From NCBI RefSeq assembly GCF_030704535.1, contig NC_081815.1, positions 18,746,001 to 18,810,000 of the forward strand: a DNA stretch of 64,000 bases, read 5' to 3'. The translations under genes were made by a program, and so were the position numbers. Below, piece after piece: positions 12,290 to 24,700 of the stretch. Below the pieces are notes generated by a model. That model saw nothing but the letters and a program-made list of their open reading frames with translations, ran no database searches and was not told where the DNA came from. Each line of letters opens with the position of its first letter. Position 1 is the first letter of the stretch. This stretch comes from Vitis vinifera (taxonomy: Eukaryota; Streptophyta; Magnoliopsida; Vitales; Vitaceae).

Positions 12290-15200
12290 AAGTATACTGT
12301 GATCAGCCTCTGCAAGCTCTCTCTGAGTTCTTATGGTGCAGTTTGATGTTGGGTTGCGGACAAGAAGACTTGAGTGGTTCCTGCTGGTTTTTTTGTTTGG
12401 TTTTAGTACTGTTGTTTGTTGTAACACAGTATAGAGAAATAAGCTGCAGTCTGACCTCATTTTGGAGTTTGGTGTAAGTATTAATTTCTTTTTTACTTCT
12501 TTGGGCTACTTGAATAACTTTTCTTTTTCCCTTAATTTTCTGTTCAGGAAAATAATAGTTATTGAAGAGAGAAAAGAAAAAGATGCATATATTCTCTTTT
12601 CTCAGGAACCAAACAAAGGTCTTGCTGCCTCCTCCTCCTCTTCTCTCTCTCTCTGCTATATGGATGATTCAAATTTTCTCTTAATTTTACTAAGTCTGTG
12701 TTTGACAAGGGGAAATTTTCTTTGGAATATCAACTCAAAAGCCAGCTTCATAAATAGAAGAATCAAGAGGAACTAGCTTAATTGTTTCAATTTTTATCTG
12801 AATTGTTTGATTAGGGTATGTCATTAGTTAAGACACCTATGGTTGGGAAGAAATGTGAATCCATCTAGACATTCTCTACAATGAGACGTACATACCAAAA
12901 GGGCCAAGGAGTTTAAAGTTGACCACATATGCCATACATGAAATGAATGCTATTTCTTATTCTCAAGCTTTCCTTTAATTAAGTCCAAAGTTTTTAATCT
13001 CCAAGTGCATCAAAATTTTGGTACAAATAACCTTTTTAAAAAGTCTTTTTTCTTTTTCTTAAGTATTAATTCAATTTAATTAGTGAGTGTTTTGTAGTAA
13101 TGATTTCTTTGTTTTACAATTAAGAAGATGATGACTAGATCACTACTCAAATGCAATTATAAAAAGGAATGAAAAGATGAAAAGAATAAGCTCAATGAGA
13201 AGGCTGATAAAGCAAACTGGGTTACAAAACTTTGATAGAAATCTTGTAATTTCCTTTGTAAACAAAAAGTTGAATGCACACTTGATTTATTACATAATAA
13301 TTTAAGTTTGTTGGTCAAATTGGAAGTTTGGAATATGATATCTTCATCTGATGGGTTTCCCATTTATGATTTATGTTTATGTGATTTGTTATTTGTTGTT
13401 CATGTCTCCACATATCGGTATAAACTTGACTATAAGGAAATTAAGGTATTGGTATGATATACATTATAAGTCAATTCCTAATAATTTGATCTTTTAAGTT
13501 AAAAATTTAATAATATATAGGGTCTGTTTGAGAACGATTTTTAAGAACAGTTTTCTATTCTCCAAAACAAAAACAAAAAATATAGAAAATATGTTTGACA
13601 ATAACAAATTATTTTCTGTTTTAAATATGATGTTTTTAAATAATATCTTTTGGTTGTTTTTTATTATTTTCACTTGTTTTCTAAAGATTGTTTTAGGAAA
13701 TAATTATACAAATATATGGAATAATTTAAAATAAAACGCTAGATATAAAAATTATTTTTAAAGTATATTTAAAAATATTAAAATCATTTTAAATTTTCAA
13801 ATAAACTTTTGTTGTTCTACAAAATTCAAATAACAGTTTTCAAAAACTGTTCTAAAAAACTATTTTTCAAAATTATTTTCGAAAACCGTTACTAAACATG
13901 TTCATAGTATCTTACCAAAAAGTACTCCCAAAAGCTAGTCTAAAATATTTATAAATTATTTTTTGTAACCTTGAATCTTACTCATTAAATTATTAAGTTT
14001 TAGTCAACGAAAAATTTTCATATTAAAACTTTTAGCAATGAGCCAATTGTATGTATCCAGGGTGTGTTTATTATATCGGAAACATAATAAAAATAAGAAT
14101 AGTGAATCACACTTATAAGATAAAGGAATCCAAATCTTGAAGTGAGCGAGTTTTGCTTTGCATGAGTAAATTTTTTATTCTCATTTTCATTTCCACTAAG
14201 TCGTTTAAACATTGTAATAAATTTAAAACAAAATGAATTTCTATTCCAACATTTCAAACCTATTAAAACTTCTACCACCAAACTAAACTTTAGGAGGTTA
14301 ATTTCCATATAAGGTATTACAATCATTTATTGGGATTTTGGGTTTATAGAGACCTTATGCTTTTGATAGCACAAATAGAAATGGAGGTGGAAAGACTAAG
14401 GGGGTTCGTCCTCCAAGACTATAAATATTGGTTTTATTTTGGTAAGATATACCTCAAATAGGGTTAATTCCATAAATAAAAATTTACTCTATTTTTCTTT
14501 TGATTGCATGAAACTTTAATAAAGCATTATATTTAATGCTTTCTTACGCATTACCCAAGAAATACACAGATGAATTAATTTAAGCGAACAAGCATACCCA
14601 ATAATTCTTGTGATTAATAATTTAATATTGATACTAAAAATGAAAAATGTTAGACTTTCGAGTTTAGAACATGTTACACTTAGAAGCGTGAGAACATATA
14701 CTTCTATATTTGAGTAAATCGTGAGTAATGATATGTCTAACGAATCCAACACCTTACCATCTAAAAGTTTGTTAAACATTTTATGGATATAAAAAATTTA
14801 TTGTCATTGCAAGTATGTAAGAATTGATTATCAACTTCGGCGAAACTTTAGGGACTGTTTTTCTATAGAATGACCTAGGAAAAGTAATTTTAATAAATAA
14901 TGTATGAAAAAAAAAGGATAAAATAAATGAAAGGTATAAGTAGAAAGTCTATTAACATTTATGTTATGTTATACGGCTATCAATTAGTAAAAAGAAACAA
15001 GTATATTCATGCATACTTTTGATTAAACCAATTTGGTCATTACTATACTGGAAAATGATATTAGATTTTGGATACCAAAAAATGTGCCAGAAAATTCCAT
15101 ATCATATGAAAAGCCTTTGATTTTAGTATGTTTTATTAAAGTCCATGTAACAACATGCCTAAATGATCCAACACCCTATCCATCATTTGGGCAACTCAAT

Positions 15201-15429
15201 GAAGGTTCTATGTAATAAAAATTTCATCAAGAGCCATTCTCAATATCTTAAGATCCATATGTGACTTATAGGCTTTAAGAAATATTTTATAAGGTCAAAA
15301 ACTTATTTTGAAATTTTTGAAAAACAATTTAGAGGTTTTATGGTAACTAAAGGGTTACTAGTCTTAGAGTAGGGTTATTACTCATTGTAAGAAAAATCAA
15401 CATTCAGAAATCAAATTTGTTTCTTTTAG
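12290..15429. other. Intergenic region with MITE-like repeat
   Basis: AT-rich DNA downstream of the AT-hook gene. Apart from the repeat at 13521-13901 I see nothing protein-like on either strand. Short ORFs here have no domain or codon signal. Confidence 0.55.
13521..13901. mobile_element. MITE-like inverted-repeat element
   Basis: Left end GTCTGTTTGAGAACGATTTT and the reverse complement of the right end, GAACATGTTTAGTAACGGTTTT, are imperfect inverted repeats of the TGTTTGGCAACG type common in hAT-like MITEs. The interior is AT-rich without coding capacity. A clean target duplication was not found; only ATAG is shared by the flanks. Confidence 0.4.
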
Positions 15430-16800
15430 TTTTTTTATAAGATGGTATCAAATCCTATTGTTCTAGCTATAAAAAATTCTTTAGTATCTTTCATTGAAGC
15501 TTCTTCATCTTCATCAAGATTTTTTGGTGTATTGTTCAATACTCCTTTTTAATCAAACTTCATAGGAACAATTTTCTTTTGTGCAAAATGCAAACCCTCA
15601 TGAAAATTTGAGGCCACAAATTGTAGAGCTTTATAAATGTTGGTTTGCTCTCATTCTTAGAGCCCGAAGATGACGAGCATGAAAGATTGGTCTATAGTTC
15701 TTAGATGAAGCAACAAAATCAATTGCTCATGTGATGGTTACTCTCTTCTATGTTCAAAAAGTTCTTACATGAATGGCGAATTGATAGACCCTTATGCAGA
15801 TGTGGAAGACATTATAGGTCTACTTCGTAGCATAAAATTGAGCTAATATCTTTCAGTTCAAAATGCAATTACAAAACATCAAGAAAAGTTTGTTATTAAT
15901 TGATGAGTACTTGCCTAGGATTAGAAATATTCTTGTCGATTTACTCACATTAGTTGGAATTAGTTGGTCGTATTCTTCCTCCCAAAAATCAAATTAATAT
16001 CATTCTCGAACGTTTGCTACTAAAATATAAGATATTTTTCATTTTTGTGACTTCATGAACAAATAATTATACAATGGATGGGATTAAATCTCCCCTGTTA
16101 ACCTAAGAAGTTCGAGTCGAGAAGAAAATCAAGTGTCTTAATTCATCATAATTGAGTATAGAAAACATTGCTACTAGCCTGCTGCTTGAGGATAAAACTC
16201 ATAACAAGGGAAAAAGAAATTCGTTGCTTTATAGTGGTGGTCATAATTAACATCCAATCCATGGGTAAAACTTTGGTAGTTAAGGCTACTATAACAATAA
16301 CAACTTTTGTGAAGGACAAGACTTTCCTAATAGTAATAGAAGAGGTTTTGGTTTTGGAGGTTGAGGTGGAAGTCGAAATGATGGTTTATGTTTTGGTGGA
16401 AGAGGTTTCTAGAACTCCAATAACTAGCCACAATTTCAACTTTATGCAAGTTTGAACAAGTAGTATGCTGATGTTTTCATAACTTTGACCAGTCGTTTCC
16501 AAGTCCATCTTAAATTTGGAATTCATAATCTCTAGGGACCATGGCATGACAACAATGCTAGCAACACTTGAAACTGTTTGTGATGACTATTGGTATCCAA
16601 ATTTTAGAAGCTTCAAATCATGTCACTACAAAGGTTGATATCAAAATGAACAAGATCGAAATCTATGGATTTTATCGAATACGTATGGAAATGGTATGTG
16701 TTTTATATGTTCCATGAAATTACAAAAAAAATCCCTTAAGTGTTTCAAAATTTACTTTTGGCAACAATGTCTATTTTGAAGGTAAGGATTAGGTTAACAA
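15430..16800 (+). pseudogene. Degenerate Copia retrotransposon fragment (gag to protease)
   Basis: Broken + strand frames recall a Ty1-Copia gag-protease region: a Gly/Asn/Arg-rich stretch (RRGFGFGG, then GGSRND) near 16335-16385, and further on a segment near 16700-16790 reading LYVP then LSVSKF and NNVYFEG, which matches the end of Copia protease/pre-integrase regions. Many stops and shifts interrupt it, and no LTRs were identified. It is an old, non-functional remnant. Confidence 0.5.
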
Positions 16801-19358
16801 AGCCATATTATTGTAAAGGAAACTTTATTAATTACTCCCAATTATCAATTTCCAAACAAATTACATAATTTATCTTTATAAACTTTTTTGTTAGCATAAT
16901 CCGTATTGGTATTTTTGGAAATTTGGAAATATATTAAATACTCTTATTTTTTCAAATTATTAGTTTTCAAATATCTTATTTTAATTATAAAAAATAGTAA
17001 CATAATAAATTTTAGTAATTTGAAATATCTAGAAATATATTGAATTACTATTTTTAAATATCTTATGTTAATTATATAATATAAGAAGAAATAATAATTT
17101 TTTTTTGTAAGGATAAGATTGTTTATTCAATATATAATAACACTGAGACTTTAATAAAATAAATAACTAAACACTTAATAAGATTAAATTATAAACTTAA
17201 GTTAAATTAAGGTCTTTTCAGATTTAAGATAAAATAAATAATTAAGATAACATACAACGGTAAATTACTTTGTTCAATGCTCAGTTCATCATTTTTATTC
17301 TAGATGGATGAGTATTACTTAGTCAATGCTCAATTCATCATTTTTATTTTAGATGAATAACTTAGATTCTTTAGGTTTTATTTGAATTATGAAAAGTACT
17401 AAAAAAACTAATAAGAACTCTCTACCCATTAAGAGAATTTTAGTAAAAGAACTTCTAAAATAGAAATTAAGAAAAAGTTATTTTTCATAAACGGCTAATA
17501 AACTTTTACAACATTCGTATTACTCTTTTAAAATTATAAATTCAACTTTAAATTAAACCAAAAACAAAAAATTATATCGAACAAGAGTTAACTATTGCTT
17601 TTATTGTATTATTCATATGACATTTTCCAAGTCTAGATGGATTGAAATTTTCTAAAGGTTTTGAAAGCATGTCCCTTTCACATTACTAGCATGTATTAAC
17701 ACATTACCTTACTTTTCTACCATCTCTCCAATTTTCTTCTTACATCTAAATTCTAATTAAGTTCACTTTTGACTAGTTGAAGCACTTGGATTGGAGTTGG
17801 GCTTAAAGGTCAAATGTACCTAAAGGTGGGATGAAAAATACATTCTAATCCGAATATGTCTTCTCAATGTATCTTAGAAATAAGTGGTTGTAAATTTGTA
17901 ATTAGCTTAGTATTATCCTAACAAATATCTTAAGTAATAAGGCATTAATGATAATATATAGATGAATAGAAACTAGTCCTGCAGATAAGATAGGTAAAGG
18001 TAAAGACTCTTAAATGGTCAAATTGAGTCATTGAATCAATTAACCCTTTAACACCCAACCACTCCCATGGAGACTTGAGGAGACCCCCCCTCCTCTCTCT
18101 CTCTCAAGAAAAAGTCGAGTTCAGATGTTCTAGATTCTCATATGAAAAATTCAAAGTTACCCATCATAAATTCCATTAAATAAGAAAATATATGATGGGT
18201 GAGATTGGATTTTGTCAAGTCTCTATTGGTTGTTTTTAGCCATAAGAGATAAGAGATGGAAATGGCCCACTCTTAGTCATCACCAACCCACAAAAGCAAC
18301 CCAAGCCCATAAAAAATTTTCAAAACAAAGAAGCTAGGTCTATACTTTTCTTTATTTCTTTTTTTTTTTTCTCTTATTTTTTTAGGTGGTAATTTTCATC
18401 ATCACAAAAAAAGGACCATTTCATTATCAGTTTTTAACTTACAAAATAATCAAATAGTCACACAAGTCAGACACAATAAATCATACTAATTCCATAACAC
18501 GTCAATATCTCATTATTATGTTAAATAACAAGTCATAAGAAGTAATAAATGCAATAATATTTTCCCACTCAAAAAAAAAAAATTGAGTTACAATTTTGAT
18601 AATACATTTTTCCATTTATTATTACACTTATCATTCATCTACATTAATAAATGATGTTAAACCTATTTATACAAAACCTTTCATGTCACCTAAGATTCTA
18701 GGTGAAGATGAATTTTTAAGCTCGTAATCATGTTCTTAATATACAAATTTTATATTTTAATTAAATAAATACATAAAAATATAGTATCGGTTTAACAATT
18801 ATTATCAAAACAATTTTTTGTTTTTCAAATAAAAAAAAAATCATATTTCATAATCAAAATTTATTTTTCTGTTCAATTCTTAAAAATTAAAAATAAGATA
18901 TTTTTAAATATTTTATTTATTTATACAAGCATATAAAATAATTAAAAATAAAATATTATATATAAAATTTATTTCTCATATTTTTAAATAGGTTTTTGTT
19001 CTCAAACTATTTTTAAAAACTGTTTTTAAAAATTGTTATTACCCGTAATTTTTAAATAACACAAATGATCGAAATTTTAAATATAAACGTGATATAAACT
19101 AATTAATCTGACCCGTTAAACATCGGACAACCGGGCCCACGTAAAATTCATAAATTTTAGGAGCTCACATCTTCCATTTGGCCTAGTCCTTCGTCCATTC
19201 GCTTTGTGCTTCTATTTCTAGAAGCCTGGCCTCTTGTCTTCTTCTAGAAGCCAGCGACAACCTAATAAATTCAAACACCACAGATATTTCCGCTGCTTTA
19301 TATATATATATATTCCAAAATCAACTCCAAATTCCTTAGAAAATCTTCACAGAACTCA
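16801..19358. other. Intergenic AT-rich region
   Basis: Very AT-rich with no supported gene. A CT-rich run occurs near 18087-18108. Repeat-like AT-rich sequence with TTTTTAAAAACTGTTTTT near 18990-19030 resembles MITE ends, but no complete element could be bounded. Confidence 0.55.
19298..19313 (+). promoter_or_regulatory. Possible TATA box
   Basis: TTTATATATATATATA lies about 46 bases before the ATG at 19359, preceded by GC-containing sequence. A start about 30 bases downstream would leave a very short leader, so the true transcription start may be elsewhere. Confidence 0.4.
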
Positions 19359-20108
19359 ATGGAGACAAACGATGTTGTTGCCAATGTTCAAAACTCAGAA
19401 GAAGAGGCGGAGGAGGCGTTATCGCTTTGCGATCTTCCGATTTCCGCCAGTGAGACCAGCGGCAAGGATTTCTCTCCATGTGGCCGCCGCTCGACGTCCG
19501 AGCCGCCGGAGCTGTTCGAGTTCTTCAGTAATTTGAGCTATGAGATGAGTCCGGCCGACGAGATCATCTTCTGCGGCAAGCTCGTGCCTTTCAAAGACGC
19601 TCAAACTCGAGAAATTCAGGATAATAAGCAAGGCAGTGTTCAGAAGGCGAGCACTCTTCGCCGGCGATCGGAGTCGCTTTCGGAGTTGCAGACGTCTCGG
19701 AGCAACAGCGCCAAGAGCCGCCTCGTGAGGAACAGCCGGTCTCTGGATTACCGCAAACTGTACCGATCGTCGAGCTCGCAGACCTCGCCGGGCCCCGAAA
19801 TGGATCGGAATTCGTCCGATAAGAGCTCGGGGAGGTCCGATATTTCGGTCCGGAAGGTGCCGAAATCTCGGTGGTATCTACTGATGTTTGGGCTAGTGAA
19901 GTTTCCACCGGAGATGGAGCTAAGAGACATCAAGAGCCGTCAAGTTCGCCGAAGTCCATCGACATTGTTCCCTTCACTGGACGCCTCAGTAAAAGTTCCG
20001 GTTAAACGGAGCTCCGGCAAGTGCTCTTGGGGAATCCTCAGAGCACTGAGCTGCAAGGACGCCAGCGTCGCTGTAACGGCGTCGTTTCACTGTATTCCTC
20101 GTGCGTGA
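19359..20108 (+). CDS. Plant-specific serine-rich protein, function unknown
   Basis: An intronless 249-codon ORF with much higher GC than its surroundings, which supports coding. It opens with an acidic N-terminus and LSLCDLPI (21-28). The most motif-like part is residues 52-79, containing LFEFFSNLSYEMSPADEI and then GKLVPFK, a pattern shared by several plant proteins of unknown function. After it come arginine/serine-rich stretches (RRRSESLSEL, RNSRSLDYRKL) that could be phosphorylated, and a C-terminal block SRWYLLMFGLVKFPPEMEL. There is no signal peptide or clear membrane helix. The pattern is reminiscent of membrane-associated kinase-regulator-like or DUF1645-like plant proteins, but I cannot place it firmly. 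Confidence 0.7.
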   Translation: METNDVVANVQNSEEEAEEALSLCDLPISASETSGKDFSPCGRRSTSEPPELFEFFSNLSYEMSPADEIIFCGKLVPFKDAQTREIQDNKQGSVQKASTLRRRSESLSELQTSRSNSAKSRLVRNSRSLDYRKLYRSSSSQTSPGPEMDRNSSDKSSGRSDISVRKVPKSRWYLLMFGLVKFPPEMELRDIKSRQVRRSPSTLFPSLDASVKVPVKRSSGKCSWGILRALSCKDASVAVTASFHCIPRA

Positions 20109-21150
20109 AGATCCACGTCACGTGCCTCTACCTAATTTACCGTTTCACCCCTCACCTGCCTCAACCCCTCACCCATGGCGGCCCAGGGGCAAATCGGTCA
20201 TTAAATCAAAATATTTTCTTTTTATTGGAGTGGCTTTGATGTCAGGTTTCTATGATTGAGGCTTTACGTAGAAGAAAAGATAGAGTGTAGTGGCGAAACA
20301 TGGATGATGATGGTGTCCTCTCTTCAGCAAGTTCTTTTTGTCTGTTTGGTGGCTGGGAAAGTTAATGAAAATCACGAGAGTCCCGACACAGACATAATAG
20401 CACATATTTATTAATTATTTTTATAGTAGCAATGCCTAGTTTTGAATATTTATTATATAGAAGAAGTTGGATGATGCTTATGAATATACTTTCTTTTTGT
20501 CCTTTTTTCATATTAGAGACAATACATTATTGCTTTGTTATCTCCACCCCTTGTTTATTCCATTTCTTTTGAATTTTTTTCCATTTTTTTAGAAGTTTCA
20601 TTTCCAACAACAAAACAATTCTTCCCTGTTCTCAAAAAATTATTTCCAAAAAATAATAATAAAATAATATTACAAATTTATAAAAACAATTTTATATTTT
20701 TAAAAATAAAAAACTATTTTAAATCACATTATCAAACAAACTCTAATATCAAACATTATTATAATAGATATGAATAAAAAATAAAAAATTCTTTTTTATT
20801 TTGATTCTCCATATTTAATAATTTAATATTTTGTTATTTCAAATAAATTATTTTACATTAATAACGTTTATATTAACAAATCCATAAAATGAGGAGATAA
20901 TAATGACTTTGGTGAAATCTTTAGATCATTGTCCTATAAAAAATGAAGTAATCATCTATTTTCAAATTATCATTTATTTTATTAATGATATATTAGTCTG
21001 ATGATATAATAAAAGGGAAGAATACTTTATATTATAATATGATTGTTTTTAAAAGTAACTAAGATGATATTTGGAAAATAATTCGATTTGAATTTTTTTT
21101 AATATAATTATTATGAATTTAACAATTAAAATTAAAATTTATTGTATTGA

Positions 21151-21178
21151 AAATAATAATAATAATAATAATAATAAT
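21151..21178. repeat. (AAT)n microsatellite
   Basis: About nine AAT units in a row in intergenic DNA. Confidence 0.9.
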
Positions 21179-21401
21179 GAAGATATGGTATCATTACATT
21201 GACCAAATATAGATGACTTTAAGTTGAAACAAAGTGTGGAGAATTGTGTAGTCAAGGCATTGAAAACCTTTGCCACACCTAAAAACACTTTCTTACCTTG
21301 CCCCACTCAACATACACAAACCATCTCAAATTAGGTTTTCCAACCTCCTTTATGGAGAAGAGCCCCTCTCATTGATAAAGGGGAATAGTGATATAAAGTA
21401 A

Positions 21402-21650
21402 GGCCATGTTTGGTTTTCAAATGGGTTCCTAAAAGTACTAAGAAAAGAAAAAGGCCGAAAACGATTTTTCATGTTTGGATTCATATAACAAATAAATAAT
21501 AATAATAATAAATATAATTAAAATCTAATGTATTTTGAAATTTTAAAGAAGAGAAAAAACAATTAAAATAACTTTGAAGAAATATGTAAAAATAATTTAT
21601 TAATTTTAAATATTTTTTATTTTTTTTCACTTATTTTTTAGGGAGAATTA
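21402..21650. mobile_element. Harbinger/Tourist-type MITE, copy 2 (right end lost)
   Basis: The left end GGCCATGTTTGGTTTTC follows a TAA at 21399-21401 and matches the family at 2465, 25775 and 58924. The shared AATAATTTATTAATTTTAAAT block is present near 21590, but the right inverted repeat has decayed to GGGAGAATTATG. Confidence 0.5.
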
Positions 21651-24600
21651 TGTTTTATACCTAATTGGGCTTGATAATTAATAAAAGGTCCTTCAAACAC
21701 CCATAATTGATTACAAGAATATAAGATTGGAATAGACAAAAATACTTTTTTGACTTACATCGGTCATTTTTGTCTTTATACCACCACTCTTTATATGTTC
21801 CTTCCATAAAATTCTCTTTTATTTAATAATTTTTAATTTTTCATTATTTTTTAAATTCTTTTAAAAATAATTGAAAAATCAGCATTATTTTCTATTTTTA
21901 AATTATAAATAAAAAAATTATATTAATGATTCAAAAATTATTTAGGAAAATACTTTCGAAAAAAATATTAATTTAAATGAATAAAAATTATTTTTTACAT
22001 TTTAGAAGTAAATAATTTAATTATTAAAACACTATTTAAAATAAATATATTTACTATTTTTTTTTCTTTTATACTAAAAAGTATTTTAAAGTTTACTTTT
22101 TTCACTATTATAAAATAAAAAGTTTAAAGTTTTTTTTTAATCTTTTTCCTTCCATATTTTAATATTTTTTTGAATATAGACTTTTGGTAATAAGTTATAT
22201 GAATGTTCCAAATTTGTTTACTAAGGAATTTTTTTAATGATTTGAATTAATTGAAAATTTATTGAAATAAGAAAGAAGAAAAAGAGAGAAAGAGGATAGA
22301 TGAGGAGTTTTTATTTTAAATATCCAACTAAAATGTTTTCGTATTTAGAAATGGATTATATCAATACATAGTACAGTAAAAATTGAATTTTTCTCATATA
22401 AAATGGTTAAATGATATATTTACTCATTTTAAATGAAAACAAGTAGTTAAAAATTATATAGATTATGTTTGAGTTTGGTTTTAAAATGTTTTTTCTAGTT
22501 TTTATTTTTTTATTTTTAAAAATAATTTTATTTTTTATATAGTCTCTTTTTGAAAATACATTTAATTAAAAAAAATGAAAACTAATTTTAAAAATGAAAA
22601 TTGAAGACCTTGTTTAATACTATATTTTTTTATATGAAGATAATAAAAAGAATTAAATTTCATTTATTAATTATTATTTTTATTTTTGAAATATAATATG
22701 TTCACAATTAAATAAAGGAATTGGTCAATTATATATTTTTTTCACAAAAATGTAATGTGTTCATAAAAAAAATGGATTTAAGTTTTCCCTCATTTTTTTT
22801 TTAATCAAACTACTAGAATCATGTTCAATACACATATAGGCATACATGCACTACGAGGATATGAAATTTGTGTCACTGTATAAAAGTATTTACTAACTGT
22901 ACAAGGGAAATGTATTAAGGGAAATGTATTAAGTGTACAAGCAGTGTATAAAATTACCATTTATAAAAGATTTCAATCTATTTTGAACCACTCCTTCAAC
23001 TCAATTTTCACTCATCTATTAAGTTTTGGACTTAAATACAAGGGATATGAGGACCTTGGGCCAATTTTCAAGCCCAAGTGGGTGTAAAACTCAATTCTCC
23101 CTATTTTATTTTTAAATTTTATTTTCCTCATTTTGTGGCCAAAAAAAGAAAAGAAAAGAAATTAAAGAAAAAAAAATAAATTATAATTTCTTTCCTTATT
23201 TGATTATCAATTAAAAAATTGAAATAAAGAAATAAATATATAAAGAAAACATTTCTCTAGACTTTTCCAAACATTTTCCTTCTTTTTTTTCTTACTTTTT
23301 TGTCATATCAAAATGTCGGAACATCACTTTTGTAAATATTTTTTCCTCTTTCCTCTTTCCTCACCATTTTCTTGGAAGGATAGTCGAAGAAAACAATGGT
23401 TTGTGATGTGTTTGGATGGTTTTTGAGGTTAACATGTGTATCATGGAAATGTTTGTATTTTATTATTACTATTGTTTGTAGGTGGAATGCTTTGTTCGAC
23501 TCACCATATTCTTTTGTGCCTTGCTTATGGTTTCTTGAGCACATCAAAAGATGATCCACATTGTTCATGAACTTTGAGGATGCAACCCTAAGGCCTAATC
23601 CAACTTTTAAACAATTTTTAGAAAAGAATATTGAAAAAAATTACAAACATTTCTAAATAATTAACTAAAAGTTATGGATGCCTAATTCTAAATTATGCCC
23701 TGAAAATAAAATAATTTAATTTTAAATTTTGATTTTTATCTAATCATGTAAATTAGTAATAACGCGACCCAACAGAAAGAGTCTAAATCATATACAAACA
23801 AAATGGGACTTTGATTAGTGAAGGCCAATGCTACTAAGGAAACACTAATAATGATAATGATATGAAATGTGATGGGGCCTAGGAGAAGTAAAAGAACTGA
23901 TAGGCCCTGTTTCTTGAAAATATTTTTTTTTTGGTATTAAAAAATAAATAAATAAATAAATGATTTTCTAACTCAAAAACACGTTTAACAACTTTATGAC
24001 AGAAAATAAATTTTTGATAGTTAATTATGAAAACAAAAGTAATTTTTTTTTTTTAACTTTATGTTGAACAACAAATATGAAAAATACTTTTAAGAATTTT
24101 ATATGGGGCATCCTTCACTATTTTTCTTTTATGAAATAAGCAACAGAAAAAATAATAAATTATTTTATATATTATTATTTTTTAAATCTAAAATATATAA
24201 ATCCTTAATTAATTCTAATTATATTTAATTTTCCTCCACATTTTAACATTTTTTAATAATCTTTGCTTAATATTTTCCCAAAACCAACATTAAAAAGTCA
24301 AAACTCGTGAAAAGATATCATATCTTCTTTGAAAAGGAAATATTGACAACATTTCACCGATTTTTCTGTTCATTTTGCTGATCATCGGATGCTGAAATTT
24401 CACCGAAATTTTAATCCAACTTACACGTTCGGTAAAATATTTTACAACTTCTAACAATTGTTCATTTGTATAAGATATTTTACAAGAATTATACATAGAG
24501 GCTCTGCATTCATTTGAAAGTTTTTTTAACCTTTTACACAAATGGTTTATGCTTATTGTCAATTTACCTTCAAATTTTCTCTTCTCCACCTTTTTATGAT

Positions 24601-24700
24601 AGAGAAAAAAAAAAAAAAAAAAAAAGGCGTCATACTGTTAGAAAGCATAGTCATACAAATTTAAACCTAAATACCAATCTTTTATTAGGCAAAAGGTAAA

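Larger units (their letters stand above)
20109..24700. other. Gene-poor AT-rich region
   Basis: Long poly-A/T-rich stretches, short direct duplications (GGGAAATGTATTAAG repeated near 22905-22932), an (AAT)n tract and MITE remnants. No ORF here shows protein-like composition on either strand. Confidence 0.55.

Noticed and set aside
11939..12460. 173-codon minus-strand ORF
   Set aside because: It is antisense to the AT-hook gene; its composition (many L, S, H, R) is what reverse reading of a lysine/glutamate-rich gene gives, and it has no domain.
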